A stretch of 41,954 nt of DNA from Bacteroidota bacterium (GCA_029547705.1 JAKPOU010000053.1:1-41954); one strand, 5' to 3'. Shown: positions 1 through 9,126, counted from the stretch's first letter. Made by a program: numbers and translations. The notes: generated from the sequence alone by a model not told the origin.

Positions 1-165
1 GTACCCGCACTCCTTGCAGTCGTGTGACTTATGAGCCTTATTCCAGTAGTGGGTAGTGTTACCGCATCTCGCGCAAACAATCCCATTCTTCTCTTTGGCA
101 AGCCGAAAATGCTGTATACAACTTTCCTCATCAGGATGCTGTCTGGCAAAATCAATCAAGTTCAT
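1..165 (-). mobile_element. IS1595-family transposase, N-terminal part (runs off the window edge)
   Basis: The minus strand reads 55 codons from the ATG at 165-163 to the window edge without a stop. It begins MNLIDFARQHPDEESC and has two CxxC pairs (C33-A-R-C36 and C50-K-E-C53), forming the zinc ribbon found at the N-terminus of IS1595/ISXO2-like DDE transposases. Family knowledge: this ribbon precedes the catalytic domain, which would lie outside the window to the left. The gene is cut by the window, so intactness cannot be judged. No terminal inverted repeat was identified between 166 and about 280, where the right end of the element should lie. Confidence 0.75.
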
Positions 166-281
166 GTTGAAAAATTTTTGCACAAATATAATCATATTGG
201 CATGTTAACGGATAATCATATAAAATATTATTTAAAAGAATATCGAGGGGAAGCTACATCCTTAATCCGGATTTGCAAATA

Positions 282-488
282 ATGTACAGCGATAAATGGA
301 TCTCGGTTAAAAGTATTATTGAAAACCAGGATGTATCGGAAGTAGAAATCAAAGAACGATCTTATGCAAAACAGATAATAATCTTCGAGGAGTATAACAG
401 GAAAATTGAAGAGGCAAGGAAAAGAAAAGAGAAAGAGACAGCTTTAGATTGTAAGTCAATTTATAGAATACCAGACCGCTACCGCTAA
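282..488 (+). CDS. small unrecognised ORF, possibly a remnant
   Basis: A 68-residue ORF from the ATG at 282; a TTG at 273 is an alternative start. I do not recognise a family. The middle is charged and probably helical (EEYNRKIEEARKRKEKE), and the last 15 or so residues look unlike the rest, as in a broken reading frame. It lies between the IS1595 fragment and the helicase gene, where decayed genes are common. No ribosome binding site or promoter motif is visible. It may be a gene remnant or no gene at all. Confidence 0.25.
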   Translation: MYSDKWISVKSIIENQDVSEVEIKERSYAKQIIIFEEYNRKIEEARKRKEKETALDCKSIYRIPDRYR

Positions 489-535
489 GCAGCGTGAAAA
501 ATCGCATCATCCTTTTACATGGCTTGAGAAAAATA

Positions 536-3037
536 TCATTCCTTACGGTTAAATATTCCTGCGAACATGGTGAGTACATTTTCAATCGCCTGTTCACTTT
601 CAACGGGTATTTTAATGTATGTTTTGCCATCAGATGCATCTTTTTGTACTATGGATGAAACAAATTGTTTTGTGGCTTCAGGACTGGCAAGGGTTTGTCC
701 CAGTTTACCAAGAAAGGCGAGACCTGTCTGAATAATATCTTCGGGAGCGACGGGTTTGTCCGCAACTTTTTTGTTTTCTGCTTCTTTCTGCACAATATCG
801 TCATCCCCGAGGAAAGCAGGAATTCCTGTGAAATCTCCTGTGGCGTTTCTTGTGACATCTCCTGTGGCGGTACTTTCTTCTATAAATATTTCATCAACAT
901 TTTCTCCGGCAACCTGATCTGCTGTTGAAGCTTCAATCTCTTCGGGCTGATCTGTTATGGCCGGCTCAGAGGAGATCATTTCCTCAACCGAATTCATCAA
1001 CACTTTGAATTTACTGTTATTCAGAAAAATTGTATTATCACCCTGGTCAAGAATACCTTCTGCCAATCCTTTTTTAAAACTAAGTACACTCAGCATCTTA
1101 TGCTCAATGGTACCGGTTGATACCATATTTATCACAGAAACATTTCTTTTCTGTCCGATCCTGTAGATTCGGGCGATCCGTTGTTCAATTACGGCAGGGT
1201 TCCATGGGATATCCAGGTTGATAAGCAGTGAGGCCGCCTGAAGATTAAGTCCCACACCTCCTGCATCTGTTGAGAGGAACACCCTGCAATCCGGGTCATT
1301 ATTGAAGTTTTCAAAAAGTTTGCCACGGGCGGATCCCGGAATACCGCCGTGCAGATATTGAAATTTAATATTCCGGGCATCAAGTTCCTGCGAAACGATA
1401 CGGGTCATCCGTTCCCACTGACTGAAAATAACTATCTTTTCATCGCCTTCGGCAAATACTTTTTCAAGAATCTCAAGCAGTTCATCAATCTTGGTATCAT
1501 TACGGCTGGTTTGATCAAGAATATAAGTACTGTCACAAACCATACGCATTGTGTTAAGAAATATCATCAGATTCTGACGGTCTTTCTCACTCAGGAAACC
1601 CTGCCTGTGCCATTTAGCAATAAGTGTGGCAACATATTGCCGGTATTCCTCGTGAATTCTGCTTTGAGCCCCGGTCATGGGAACATACAGGATCTTATCC
1701 ATTCTTTCCGGCAGCTGCAGTAAAACATCTTTTTTACGACGGCGTATCATGGTGTCGGATAAAATTTCCCCTATCCTGTTTAAATTCTGATAACCAATAA
1801 CTTTCCCTTTATGATCAGCTATCCGGTGTTCATGCAGGAAACGGTAAAAGGGCCCCAGTGTATATGGATTCGTAAACTGAACAATCGAATATAATTCCTC
1901 CAATTTGTTCTCGAGTGGTGTACCTGTAAGTACAAAAGAATATGGTGCCTGAAGTTTTTTAATATTCCTGGAGATCTTTGTCTTGAAGTTTTTAATTCGC
2001 TGAGCTTCATCCAGTATGATTATGTCCGGCAATGTCTGCCGGATCTCTTCAATATCATTTATCGCCGTGTTGTATGAAACAATTTTATAGAAAGAATCAT
2101 TTTTATATTGCACTATTCTTTTATCGACCAATCCTTCAATCACCCGGGCCTGTTGACCGGTAAATTTTTCAATTTCCGATTTCCACTGGTATTTCAGCGA
2201 TGTCGGACAAATGATCAGTGCATATGTAATACCTGCTTCTTTCCTGAGTAATTCAGTTGCCGCAATTGCCTGAACAGTCTTTCCGAGTCCCATATCATCA
2301 GCAATAATACAACGACCCTTTTCGGCGGCAAAACAAATACCTTCCTTCTGGTAGGGAAACAGCTCGGTATTAACCAGGGATTTGAAAACACCGTTACTTA
2401 TCTGCAGACGATATTTTTCAAAAACCATTTTACTGCGTTTATGATCTTCCCTCTTCTCAATGATGTAGGAAAGCGCATCAGGATAACATCTGAAACTTTC
2501 ACTGATAGTTTTGGCTTCCTGAATTATTTGATCTATGATATCATATGAACTTTCGGGAAGTACTTTATTTTCATCGAAATACTTTTCAGCCAGAATCTGC
2601 AGTTCCTTACTGTTTTCTGTTCCTGTTCTTATTCTGATTTTCCGTTCACCCCTGTAATCCAGGAATATGGAACTATAAACCGGATTGTATTCTTTGTTCA
2701 GAAGATGACTTTTATTAAGAACAGTGTCAATATACCTGAAAACGGCTTCGATATGCTTGCAGGTGCCCAGACCATTTGTTTTGAAATCGCCACATTCACA
2801 GAAATTTGCACTGTTATCCTTACTTCTTATCGCAACTTTATACCTTAAGCCGGTTTCGGGATTACGTACCTCATAATCTGAAAATACCGGATGGTTCCCC
2901 TGTTTCTTTACTGCAAAATGATGAGTCCATGCATATTGCCTGCGTAAAGCATATTGCCATTCTTCAAGGGTCAGATCTTCAGGCTTTCTCAGATAGGAGA
3001 CATTTTTATAACGGAGTCTGATTTTGTTTAAGTCCAT
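536..3037 (-). CDS. SNF2-family DNA helicase/ATPase with N-terminal SWIM zinc finger
   Basis: Predicted cytoplasmic SNF2/Rad54-like ATPase that would translocate on DNA; 833 residues from this start. Numbering from the upstream ATG at 3085 (849 residues), a SWIM zinc finger (C96-x-C98 ... C109-K-H111) precedes the ATPase core: Q244/Walker A DDMGLGKT at 263-270, DEAQ at 359-362 and TGTP at 387-390, then the C-terminal helicase lobe with DAGGVGLNLQ and a QR..RIYRIGQ motif. After about residue 690 there is an acidic linker and a short C-terminal segment that I do not recognise. I prefer the ATG at 3037 because the upstream ATG lies inside a perfect 14-bp palindrome (3078-3091). The gene stands alone. 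SWIM/SNF2 proteins of this type are widespread in bacteria; the exact role is not known. Confidence 0.85.
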   Translation of the reverse strand: MDLNKIRLRYKNVSYLRKPEDLTLEEWQYALRRQYAWTHHFAVKKQGNHPVFSDYEVRNPETGLRYKVAIRSKDNSANFCECGDFKTNGLGTCKHIEAVFRYIDTVLNKSHLLNKEYNPVYSSIFLDYRGERKIRIRTGTENSKELQILAEKYFDENKVLPESSYDIIDQIIQEAKTISESFRCYPDALSYIIEKREDHKRSKMVFEKYRLQISNGVFKSLVNTELFPYQKEGICFAAEKGRCIIADDMGLGKTVQAIAATELLRKEAGITYALIICPTSLKYQWKSEIEKFTGQQARVIEGLVDKRIVQYKNDSFYKIVSYNTAINDIEEIRQTLPDIIILDEAQRIKNFKTKISRNIKKLQAPYSFVLTGTPLENKLEELYSIVQFTNPYTLGPFYRFLHEHRIADHKGKVIGYQNLNRIGEILSDTMIRRRKKDVLLQLPERMDKILYVPMTGAQSRIHEEYRQYVATLIAKWHRQGFLSEKDRQNLMIFLNTMRMVCDSTYILDQTSRNDTKIDELLEILEKVFAEGDEKIVIFSQWERMTRIVSQELDARNIKFQYLHGGIPGSARGKLFENFNNDPDCRVFLSTDAGGVGLNLQAASLLINLDIPWNPAVIEQRIARIYRIGQKRNVSVINMVSTGTIEHKMLSVLSFKKGLAEGILDQGDNTIFLNNSKFKVLMNSVEEMISSEPAITDQPEEIEASTADQVAGENVDEIFIEESTATGDVTRNATGDFTGIPAFLGDDDIVQKEAENKKVADKPVAPEDIIQTGLAFLGKLGQTLASPEATKQFVSSIVQKDASDGKTYIKIPVESEQAIENVLTMFAGIFNRKE

Positions 3038-3256
3038 GGTTTTTTTGTTCAAAAGTATCCCGTTATGATTTTTAATGGCCGGCATGCCGGCTTAACTTTT
3101 ACAAAAGTTTTAAACAGGAAATAAACAACTGCCTGCTTTTTATTTTACTAAACAATATACCGAGAGGTGAAAGAAAATGTAACTGTGATTTTTATTTCAT
3201 AAAAGGTTGAAGAATGCTGAATTGGCAGGCCAGACTATCGTTTGTTTTCATTTTCC

Positions 3257-4066
3257 TCAGGCAAACAGTAGCAGGCTTACTGCCATAACCATCATGCCGC
3301 CGACCAGGCCGCCAATTGCCAGATGATGTTCACCGTATTCCTCGGCTGTCGGAAGAAGCTCGTCCAGGGAGATATAAATCATTATTCCGGCAACTGCCGC
3401 AAATATGAAACCGAAGGCTCCTTCCCCGAGAAATGTCTTTAGAATGAAATATCCGGCCAGTGCTCCGACAGGTTCTGCCAGGCCTGAAGTAAATGAAAGC
3501 CAGAAGGCCTTGCTTTTGTTTCTTGTGGCAAAATAAATAGGAACAGACACGGCAACACCTTCCGGAATATTGTGTATTGCCACTGCTACGGCAATGCTGA
3601 TACCCATTGTCTGGTCATTCAGGGCAGCCAGAAAAGTAGCCAGTCCTTCCGGGAAATTGTGAATGGCAATTGCGGTTGCGGAAAAAAGACCGAGGCGGTA
3701 TAATTTGTGATTCTGATATTCGGACTTATCACTATTCCCATTGAGCTTATGTATTTCATGTGGATTTTCATAGGAGGGGATCAGTCTGTCGATCAGTGCT
3801 ATAAGTCCGATACCCGTAAAAAAGGCAATGACAGTGTACCAGTATCCTGCTTTTTGTCCGAAGGACAGACTTAATGTTTCCCTTGCCGCAGGAAAAATTT
3901 CTATAAGAGAAATATATATCATTACACCTGCTGAAAATCCAAGGGAAAGAGCCAGAAATTTCGGACTGAATTTTTTTGAAAAAAATGCCATCAGACTGCC
4001 AATGCCGGTTGAAAGGCCGGCAAAAACCGTGAGTCCCAGGGCGAATAAAAAGTTTTCTGTGTTCAT
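3257..4066 (-). CDS. zupT: ZIP-family divalent metal transporter (ZupT-like)
   Basis: Inner-membrane ZIP-family permease importing zinc and probably other divalent cations; 269 residues, the usual length for ZupT. About eight hydrophobic segments are visible. The paired metal-binding helices are clear: one with HNFPEGLATF and the next with HNIPEGVAVS, both carrying the family's H-N-x-P-E-G signature. A variable loop around residues 100-120 is rich in His, Asn and Lys (HEIHKLNGN), as expected for the cytosolic metal-sensing loop. It is transcribed alone and divergently from the DUF5063 gene. The shared 236-bp upstream region has two tandem dyads (4126-4168) that could be operators. Confidence 0.88.
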   Translation of the reverse strand: MNTENFLFALGLTVFAGLSTGIGSLMAFFSKKFSPKFLALSLGFSAGVMIYISLIEIFPAARETLSLSFGQKAGYWYTVIAFFTGIGLIALIDRLIPSYENPHEIHKLNGNSDKSEYQNHKLYRLGLFSATAIAIHNFPEGLATFLAALNDQTMGISIAVAVAIHNIPEGVAVSVPIYFATRNKSKAFWLSFTSGLAEPVGALAGYFILKTFLGEGAFGFIFAAVAGIMIYISLDELLPTAEEYGEHHLAIGGLVGGMMVMAVSLLLFA

Positions 4067-4125
4067 CGATATGATTCTTTTACGTAAATGAACAGGGTAA
4101 ATATAATAATATATTAATGCTGTTT

Positions 4126-4168
4126 TTTCCCCTCCTGCGGGAAACTGTATTTTCCCTTCTCCGGGAAA
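4126..4168. promoter_or_regulatory. two tandem dyads TTTCCC-N6/7-GGGAAA between zupT and the DUF5063 gene
   Basis: Dyad 1 is TTTCCC at 4126-4131 and GGGAAA at 4139-4144; dyad 2 is TTTCCC at 4151-4156 and GGGAAA at 4163-4168. They repeat with a period of about 25 bp, and a decayed third copy follows up to about 4196. Position between two divergent genes suggests regulator sites, but they could simply be a decayed tandem repeat. Confidence 0.4.
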
Positions 4169-4278
4169 TAGTTACTTCTCCCTGGAACGGAAAAACTTTT
4201 CTCTGCTTGATTTTTATGTTTTAACCCTCCTGATATTTTTCAGAAAAATGATTTTATAAGCGCTCTCCAAAAATTGTC

Positions 4279-4286
4279 TAATTTTG
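4279..4286 (+). promoter_or_regulatory. Bacteroidota -7 promoter element for the DUF5063 gene
   Basis: TAATTTTG matches the Bacteroidota consensus TAnnTTTG exactly and lies 16 nt before the start codon at 4303. No strong -33 TTTG is seen; a TTTT at 4252-4255 is about the right distance away. Confidence 0.5.
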
Positions 4287-4302
4287 CAGTCAAATAAAAA
4301 AC

Positions 4303-4920
4303 ATGGAAAAAAAGACTGATCCTGTATATTCCCGGAATGTCCTGGAATTCGTGGCTGCAGCAAACGAATTCTGCAAATATGCCGAACGTTCCGCGGAGAT
4401 TAAGGGAGGAGAGCTCCTCAGGATCCTTCAGCGTCTGCTTCCCTACCTTTATATCAGGGCATCCTTCCTGCCATCACTGGAACCGGTTTTTGAAGACGGG
4501 AATGAAAAATTCGTCACCGAATCAGACTGGAATACCATTCATGATTCACTGAAAAAACAGTTTGGCAGTACCGATGAATATCTTGATATATACGATGCGG
4601 GACCGGAAGGCCCGGATAATATTGTACAGTCCAGTCTTTCAGAAAATCTTGCTGATATGTACCAGGACATCAAGGATTTTCTGCTTCTGTATCAGACGGG
4701 AACCGAGGAAATCATGAACGATGCAGTCTGGGAATGTAAAATAAGTTATGAAAATATCTGGGGACAGAAACTTGTCAATTCATTGAGGGCAATTCACATG
4801 TTCATTTACTCGGGAGATGAACCTGAGAAAGATATTAAAAATGAAAATGACGGGGAAAGAGATACTTCTGAATGGTTTATCTCTAAACGTCAGAGGGAAT
4901 ACGGAAAAAATGATGAATAG
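4303..4920 (+). CDS. DUF5063 domain protein
   Basis: Soluble 205-residue protein matching the Bacteroidota DUF5063 family: an N-terminal helical region (VLEFVAAANEFC, then LLRILQRLLPYLYIRASFLP), an acidic middle (FEDGNEKFVTESDW), and a C-terminal helical half with FLLLYQTG. No signal peptide, membrane segment or catalytic motif is visible. Its stop overlaps the start of the DEDDy exonuclease by 11 nt, which indicates translational coupling. In this phylum DUF5063 genes commonly sit next to an RNase D-like exonuclease, so a shared nucleic-acid task is likely, but its biochemical role is unknown. Confidence 0.75.
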   Translation: MEKKTDPVYSRNVLEFVAAANEFCKYAERSAEIKGGELLRILQRLLPYLYIRASFLPSLEPVFEDGNEKFVTESDWNTIHDSLKKQFGSTDEYLDIYDAGPEGPDNIVQSSLSENLADMYQDIKDFLLLYQTGTEEIMNDAVWECKISYENIWGQKLVNSLRAIHMFIYSGDEPEKDIKNENDGERDTSEWFISKRQREYGKNDE

Positions 4921-5497
4921 CACTTATCCTGAAAATATTACTGCTGAAGAAATCAAAAATTATGATCTTGCCTGGTTCAGAGGGAGGATAGTGGTAGTGG
5001 ATGATATCACAAAATTCAGGAAAATATTTCCGGAACTGGCCGGCCATAAGGTTCTGGGTTTTGATACCGAGACACGCCCCTCTTTCCGCAAGGGACGAAA
5101 GAACAAGGTATCTCTCATTCAGCTGTCAACCGGCAGCCTGGCCTGCCTTTTCAGAATAAACAGGATAGGGATACCGGATGAACTTGCTGACATACTTTCC
5201 GATCCCTCAGTCATTAAGGCAGGAGTTGCGATTCATGATGATCTTCGTTTTCTGACAGGCATCAGGAAATTTACCCCGGATGGATTTATTGATCTCCAGA
5301 AGTTCGTGAAGGAATTCGGGATAAAAAGCTCCGGACTCAGGAAACTCGCGGCAATCATTCTTGGTTTCAGAATATCTAAGGCCCAGCAGATTACAGACTG
5401 GGAAGCAGGTGAGCTTTCAGAAGCCCAGATAGTATATGCGGCCACAGATGCCTGGGTCTGCTATGAAATCTACAGCAAACTAATGAACGGCAGATAG
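4910..5497 (+). CDS. 3'-5' exonuclease, DEDDy (RNase D-like) family
   Basis: Single-domain 3'-5' exonuclease of 195 residues, acting on RNA or DNA 3' ends with two metal ions. All three Exo motifs are present: FDTET with D52 and E54; IHDD with D110/D111; and Y176-x-x-x-D180 (YAATD), which makes it the DEDDy subtype. No HRDC domain follows, so it is shorter than RNase D proper. The reading frame is open back to 4817, but the double ATG at 4910/4913 fits the domain start and gives an ATGATG overlap with the end of the DUF5063 gene. The methyltransferase gene follows 119 bp later and may belong to the same unit. Confidence 0.88.
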   Translation: MMNSTYPENITAEEIKNYDLAWFRGRIVVVDDITKFRKIFPELAGHKVLGFDTETRPSFRKGRKNKVSLIQLSTGSLACLFRINRIGIPDELADILSDPSVIKAGVAIHDDLRFLTGIRKFTPDGFIDLQKFVKEFGIKSSGLRKLAAIILGFRISKAQQITDWEAGELSEAQIVYAATDAWVCYEIYSKLMNGR

Positions 5498-5616
5498 ATT
5501 TTTCAGAAAGGAAGACCGGAATTTTCTGTTACACAGATACCAGATCTTACAGTTTATATATTTTGTTGTTGAAAATTATCAGACATGACTCCCCTTATTA
5601 ACAGATAATCCAGGTG

Positions 5617-6798
5617 ATGGAAAGAGCGAGAATCATATTAAAGTCAGGCAAGGATCAATCCGTAAAAAGATTTCACCCATGGATATTTTCGGGAGCCATA
5701 AAGAAGATCTACGGATCTCCGTCGGAAGGGGATGTTGTGGATGTTTTTGACAACAAGAACACATTTCTTGCCAGGGGCCATTATCAGCCCGGATCCATAG
5801 CCGTGAGGATCCTGACTTTCGAAAACACTGAAACCGGAATTGATTTTTTCAGGGAAAGGATCAGAAATGCAATTAATTACAGGGAATCTGCAGTACTGAA
5901 AAATACCAGGGAAACCAATGCTTTCAGGCTTGTCCATGCGGAGGGAGACAATCTTCCCGGCCTGATAGTTGATTATTACAACGGGGTGGTGGTTATGCAG
6001 ATGCATTCCGTGGGGATGTACAGACTCAGAGAGGAGCTTACGGAAATACTGAAGGATTTACTCGGGGAAAAGGTAAGGGCTGTCTATGATAAAAGCGGGG
6101 AAACAGTTCCGTACTTGTCGGGTATTGGGGCAAGAAACGGATTCCTTTACGGCAGTTCAGGACCTGTGGAAATTACTGAAAACGGATTTCGGTTTATGGT
6201 TGATATTGAATCGGGACAGAAAACCGGATTCTTCCTTGACCAGAGGGAAAACAGGAAAATGCTTGCTGAATATTCTGAGGGAAGAAATGTTCTAAACCTG
6301 TTTGCCTATACAGGAGGCTTTTCCGTGTATGCAATGAAAAATGCCCGGATGGTCCGTTCCGTTGACAGTTCCGCTTCAGCAACCGGGCTGGCGGATGAAA
6401 ATATACGGCTTAATTTCGGGGATGACAAAAGACATGAGGCTGTAAAGGCAGATGCATTCTCGTACCTTGCCGGTACTAAGGACGAATTTGATCTCATAAT
6501 ACTTGATCCGCCGGCGTTTGCAAAACACAACAATGTGCTTGCAAATGCCCTTCAGGGATATAAAAGATTAAACCTTAAAGCTATAGAACAGATCAGGCCT
6601 GGAGGAATAATATTTACCTTTTCCTGTTCCCAGGTTGTCTCAAGGGAGAATTTCAGGAAATCAGTGTTTGCGGCTGCCGCAAATACGGGCCGGAAGATAA
6701 GGATTCTTCACCAGCCCGGGCAGCCGCCGGATCATCCGGTGAATATTTATCATCCGGAAAGCGAGTATCTGAAGGGACTGGTATTATATGTGGAATGA
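5617..6798 (+). CDS. class I SAM-dependent 23S rRNA methyltransferase (RlmI-like, PUA domain)
   Basis: Predicted 5-methylcytosine methyltransferase of large-subunit rRNA; 393 residues, normal for the RlmI/YwbD group. The N-terminal PUA domain (about 1-70: RIILKSGKDQ, HPWIFSGAI, GHYQPGS) is followed by a central domain ending in FFLDQRENRKM and a Rossmann fold with the SAM-binding motif VLNLFAYTGGFS and the catalytic-loop motif LDPPAFAK. A conserved Cys lies in TFSCSQ near the end, as expected for an m5C enzyme. I take ATG 5617 as start; GTG 5614 is three bases upstream. Which cytosine it modifies cannot be told. Confidence 0.88.
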   Translation: MERARIILKSGKDQSVKRFHPWIFSGAIKKIYGSPSEGDVVDVFDNKNTFLARGHYQPGSIAVRILTFENTETGIDFFRERIRNAINYRESAVLKNTRETNAFRLVHAEGDNLPGLIVDYYNGVVVMQMHSVGMYRLREELTEILKDLLGEKVRAVYDKSGETVPYLSGIGARNGFLYGSSGPVEITENGFRFMVDIESGQKTGFFLDQRENRKMLAEYSEGRNVLNLFAYTGGFSVYAMKNARMVRSVDSSASATGLADENIRLNFGDDKRHEAVKADAFSYLAGTKDEFDLIILDPPAFAKHNNVLANALQGYKRLNLKAIEQIRPGGIIFTFSCSQVVSRENFRKSVFAAAANTGRKIRILHQPGQPPDHPVNIYHPESEYLKGLVLYVE

Positions 6799-6840
6799 AC
6801 AATGAGAAACTGATGTTCCTGATGTATATATTGATTTCCC

Positions 6841-6897
6841 GGCCGGTATCTTCAGGGTTGGCCTGTATCTTCAGGGACGGGAAGTATACTTTGAATA
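6841..6897. repeat. 19-bp imperfect tandem repeat upstream of tex
   Basis: Two close copies at 6841-6859 and 6860-6878 share the core GTATCTTCAGGG, and a decayed third copy is at 6879-6897. They fill part of the 186-bp gap between the methyltransferase gene and tex. Function unknown. Confidence 0.6.
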
Positions 6898-6984
6898 AAC
6901 GGCGAAAATCCGGGAATACAGTTATATATGGTGAATTGCAGGCGGTGAAGGTTTTGATTTGATAAATGAATTGGTTTATAAAAT

Positions 6985-9126
6985 ATGGGTACAGATAAAC
7001 ACATTGCGACAATTGCGTTAAAACTCGGTCTTCATGAGTGGCAGGTTGAGAATACAATCCGTCTTCTTGGCGACGGGGCAACAATCCCCTTTATAAGCAG
7101 GTACCGCAAGGAAATGACAGGCAGTCTGGATGAGCTGAAACTGCTCCATATCCGTGACGAATACCGGAGGCTTCAGGAACTGGATGCACGAAGGGAAAGT
7201 ATTGTCAGATCCATAGAAGAGCAGGAGAAAATGACTCCTGAACTGATGGAGAAGATTAAGAATGCAGTGACCATGGCCGAACTGGAGGATATCTACCTGC
7301 CTTTCAGACCAAAAAGAAGGACCAGGGCGACGGTGGCCAGGGAGAAAGGTCTTGAAACACTTGCTGAGTTGCTTTTCAGGCAGCAGGAAACCAATCCCTC
7401 TTTGAAAGCCGAAGAGTTCCTGAGTGATGAAGTAAGCACCACGGAGGAGGCACTTTCCGGAGCCTCCGATATAATAGCCGAATGGATAAATGAAGATGAA
7501 ACAGCAAGGAAAAGACTGAGGCGTCTTTATGAAAAGGAGGCGGTTATTTACTCAAAGGCAGTAAAAGGCAGGGAGACGGAAGGTATTAAGTACAGTGATT
7601 ATTATGACTGGTCGGAGCCTCTCAGGAAATGTCCGTCCCATCGGCTGCTTGCCATGAGAAGGGGAGAAGAGGAAGGTTTTCTGAAGATATCAATTGAACC
7701 GGGGGAAGAAAATGCCCTTGAGATGCTGAGTTCTCTTTTTGTAAAAGGGCGAAATGAATCATCAAAACTTGTTGAAAATGCCGTCAAAGACAGCTGGAAA
7801 CGGCTTCTTTCCCCGTCAATGGAGACTGAATTCAGGAATATATCCAAGGAAAAGGCGGATGATGAGGCCATAAAAGTCTTTTCGGAGAATCTTCGTCAGC
7901 TGCTTCTGGCACCACCCCTCGGCGAAAAGAATGTACTGGCCATTGATCCGGGATTCAGGACAGGATGCAAGCTGGTATGCCTTGACCGCCAGGGAAACCT
8001 CCTCCATAATGAAACAATATATCCGCATCCTCCGCATAACCAGACCGCCCTTTCCGTGAAAAAGATACTGTCACTGGTAAATGCCTACAAAACGGAAGCA
8101 ATTGCCATCGGCAACGGAACGGCAAGCAGGGAAACGGAAGATTTCATCAGGTTTATCAGGTTTGAAAAGGATATCCAGGTATTTGTTGTGAATGAGGCCG
8201 GTGCATCAGTATATTCCGCCTCAAAGGTTGCAAGGGAGGAATTTCCCGGTTATGATGTTACTGTCCGGGGAGCCGTTTCCATTGGACGGCGTCTTATGGA
8301 TCCGCTTGCAGAACTGGTCAAGATAGATCCGAAATCGATAGGAGTGGGGCAGTATCAGCATGATGTTGATCAGAATAAATTGCAGGATGCTCTTGATGAA
8401 GTGGTTATAAGCTGTGTGAATGCAGTGGGCGTTGAAGTCAATACAGCTAGCAGTCATCTTCTTGCCTATGTGTCCGGACTCGGTCCGCAGCTGGCACAGA
8501 ACATTATTGATTACAGGACTGAAAACGGGCCCTTCAGATCGCGGCAGGAGTTCCTGAAAGTAAAAAGGATGGGGACCCGGACCTTTGAACAGAGTGCAGG
8601 TTTCCTTCGTATCCGGAATGCCGTAAACCCGCTTGACGGCAGTGCGGTTCACCCTGAAAGCTACCGGGTTGTCGAAAAAATGGCAGGGGATCTGGGCTGC
8701 GACATAAATGAACTTATGAAAAATGAAGCAAGACGGAAAGAGATAAGGCTGGATGATTATGTTACAGCACAAACCGGACTGCCAACACTCAGGGACATCA
8801 TGGATGAACTTGCCAGACCAGGGCGCGACCCGAGATCAAGGATAAAGGAGTTTCGTTTTGCAGATATCCACGAAATAGAAGATCTTACTCCGGGAATGAT
8901 TGTTCCGGGAATCGTTACCAATATCACGAAATTCGGGGCATTCGTGGATATCGGAATACAGCAGGACGGCCTGGTGCATATTTCAAATATGAGCACATCC
9001 TATATTAAAGATCCTTCGGAAGTGGTGAAGATACATCAGCATGTAATGGTAAAGGTTATTGCCGTTGATGCTGAAAGAAAAAGGATACAGCTTTCAATGA
9101 AGGATACCACCGGAAAAACTCAATAA
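6985..9126 (+). CDS. tex: Tex, RNA-binding transcription accessory protein
   Basis: Cytoplasmic nucleic-acid-binding protein conserved in most bacteria and related to eukaryotic Spt6; 713 residues. Domain order is as expected: an N-terminal helical Tex domain (PFISRYRKEMTG at about 35-46 is a family signature), a YqgF/RNase H-like domain starting at VLAIDPGFRTGC, a helix-hairpin-helix region (VSGLGPQLAQNIIDYR ... FLKVKRMGTRTFEQ), and a C-terminal S1 RNA-binding domain (PGIVTNITKFGAFVDIG ... LVHISNMS). It is the last gene of the plus-strand run and faces the M28 peptidase gene; two hairpins lie in the gap. Confidence 0.96.
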   Translation: MGTDKHIATIALKLGLHEWQVENTIRLLGDGATIPFISRYRKEMTGSLDELKLLHIRDEYRRLQELDARRESIVRSIEEQEKMTPELMEKIKNAVTMAELEDIYLPFRPKRRTRATVAREKGLETLAELLFRQQETNPSLKAEEFLSDEVSTTEEALSGASDIIAEWINEDETARKRLRRLYEKEAVIYSKAVKGRETEGIKYSDYYDWSEPLRKCPSHRLLAMRRGEEEGFLKISIEPGEENALEMLSSLFVKGRNESSKLVENAVKDSWKRLLSPSMETEFRNISKEKADDEAIKVFSENLRQLLLAPPLGEKNVLAIDPGFRTGCKLVCLDRQGNLLHNETIYPHPPHNQTALSVKKILSLVNAYKTEAIAIGNGTASRETEDFIRFIRFEKDIQVFVVNEAGASVYSASKVAREEFPGYDVTVRGAVSIGRRLMDPLAELVKIDPKSIGVGQYQHDVDQNKLQDALDEVVISCVNAVGVEVNTASSHLLAYVSGLGPQLAQNIIDYRTENGPFRSRQEFLKVKRMGTRTFEQSAGFLRIRNAVNPLDGSAVHPESYRVVEKMAGDLGCDINELMKNEARRKEIRLDDYVTAQTGLPTLRDIMDELARPGRDPRSRIKEFRFADIHEIEDLTPGMIVPGIVTNITKFGAFVDIGIQQDGLVHISNMSTSYIKDPSEVVKIHQHVMVKVIAVDAERKRIQLSMKDTTGKTQ

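Noticed and set aside
273..488. Interpretation of the small ORF as the C-terminus of an Rpn-type nuclease
   Set aside because: The charged helical middle is suggestive, but no diagnostic motif is visible, so I left the product unnamed.
6653..7084. 143-codon minus-strand ORF spanning the methyltransferase-tex gap
   Set aside because: It overlaps two conserved genes on the other strand and shows no family features; the gap itself holds the 19-bp repeat.
8221..8772. 183-codon minus-strand ORF opposite tex
   Set aside because: Antisense shadow of a well-conserved gene, with no domain or promoter.
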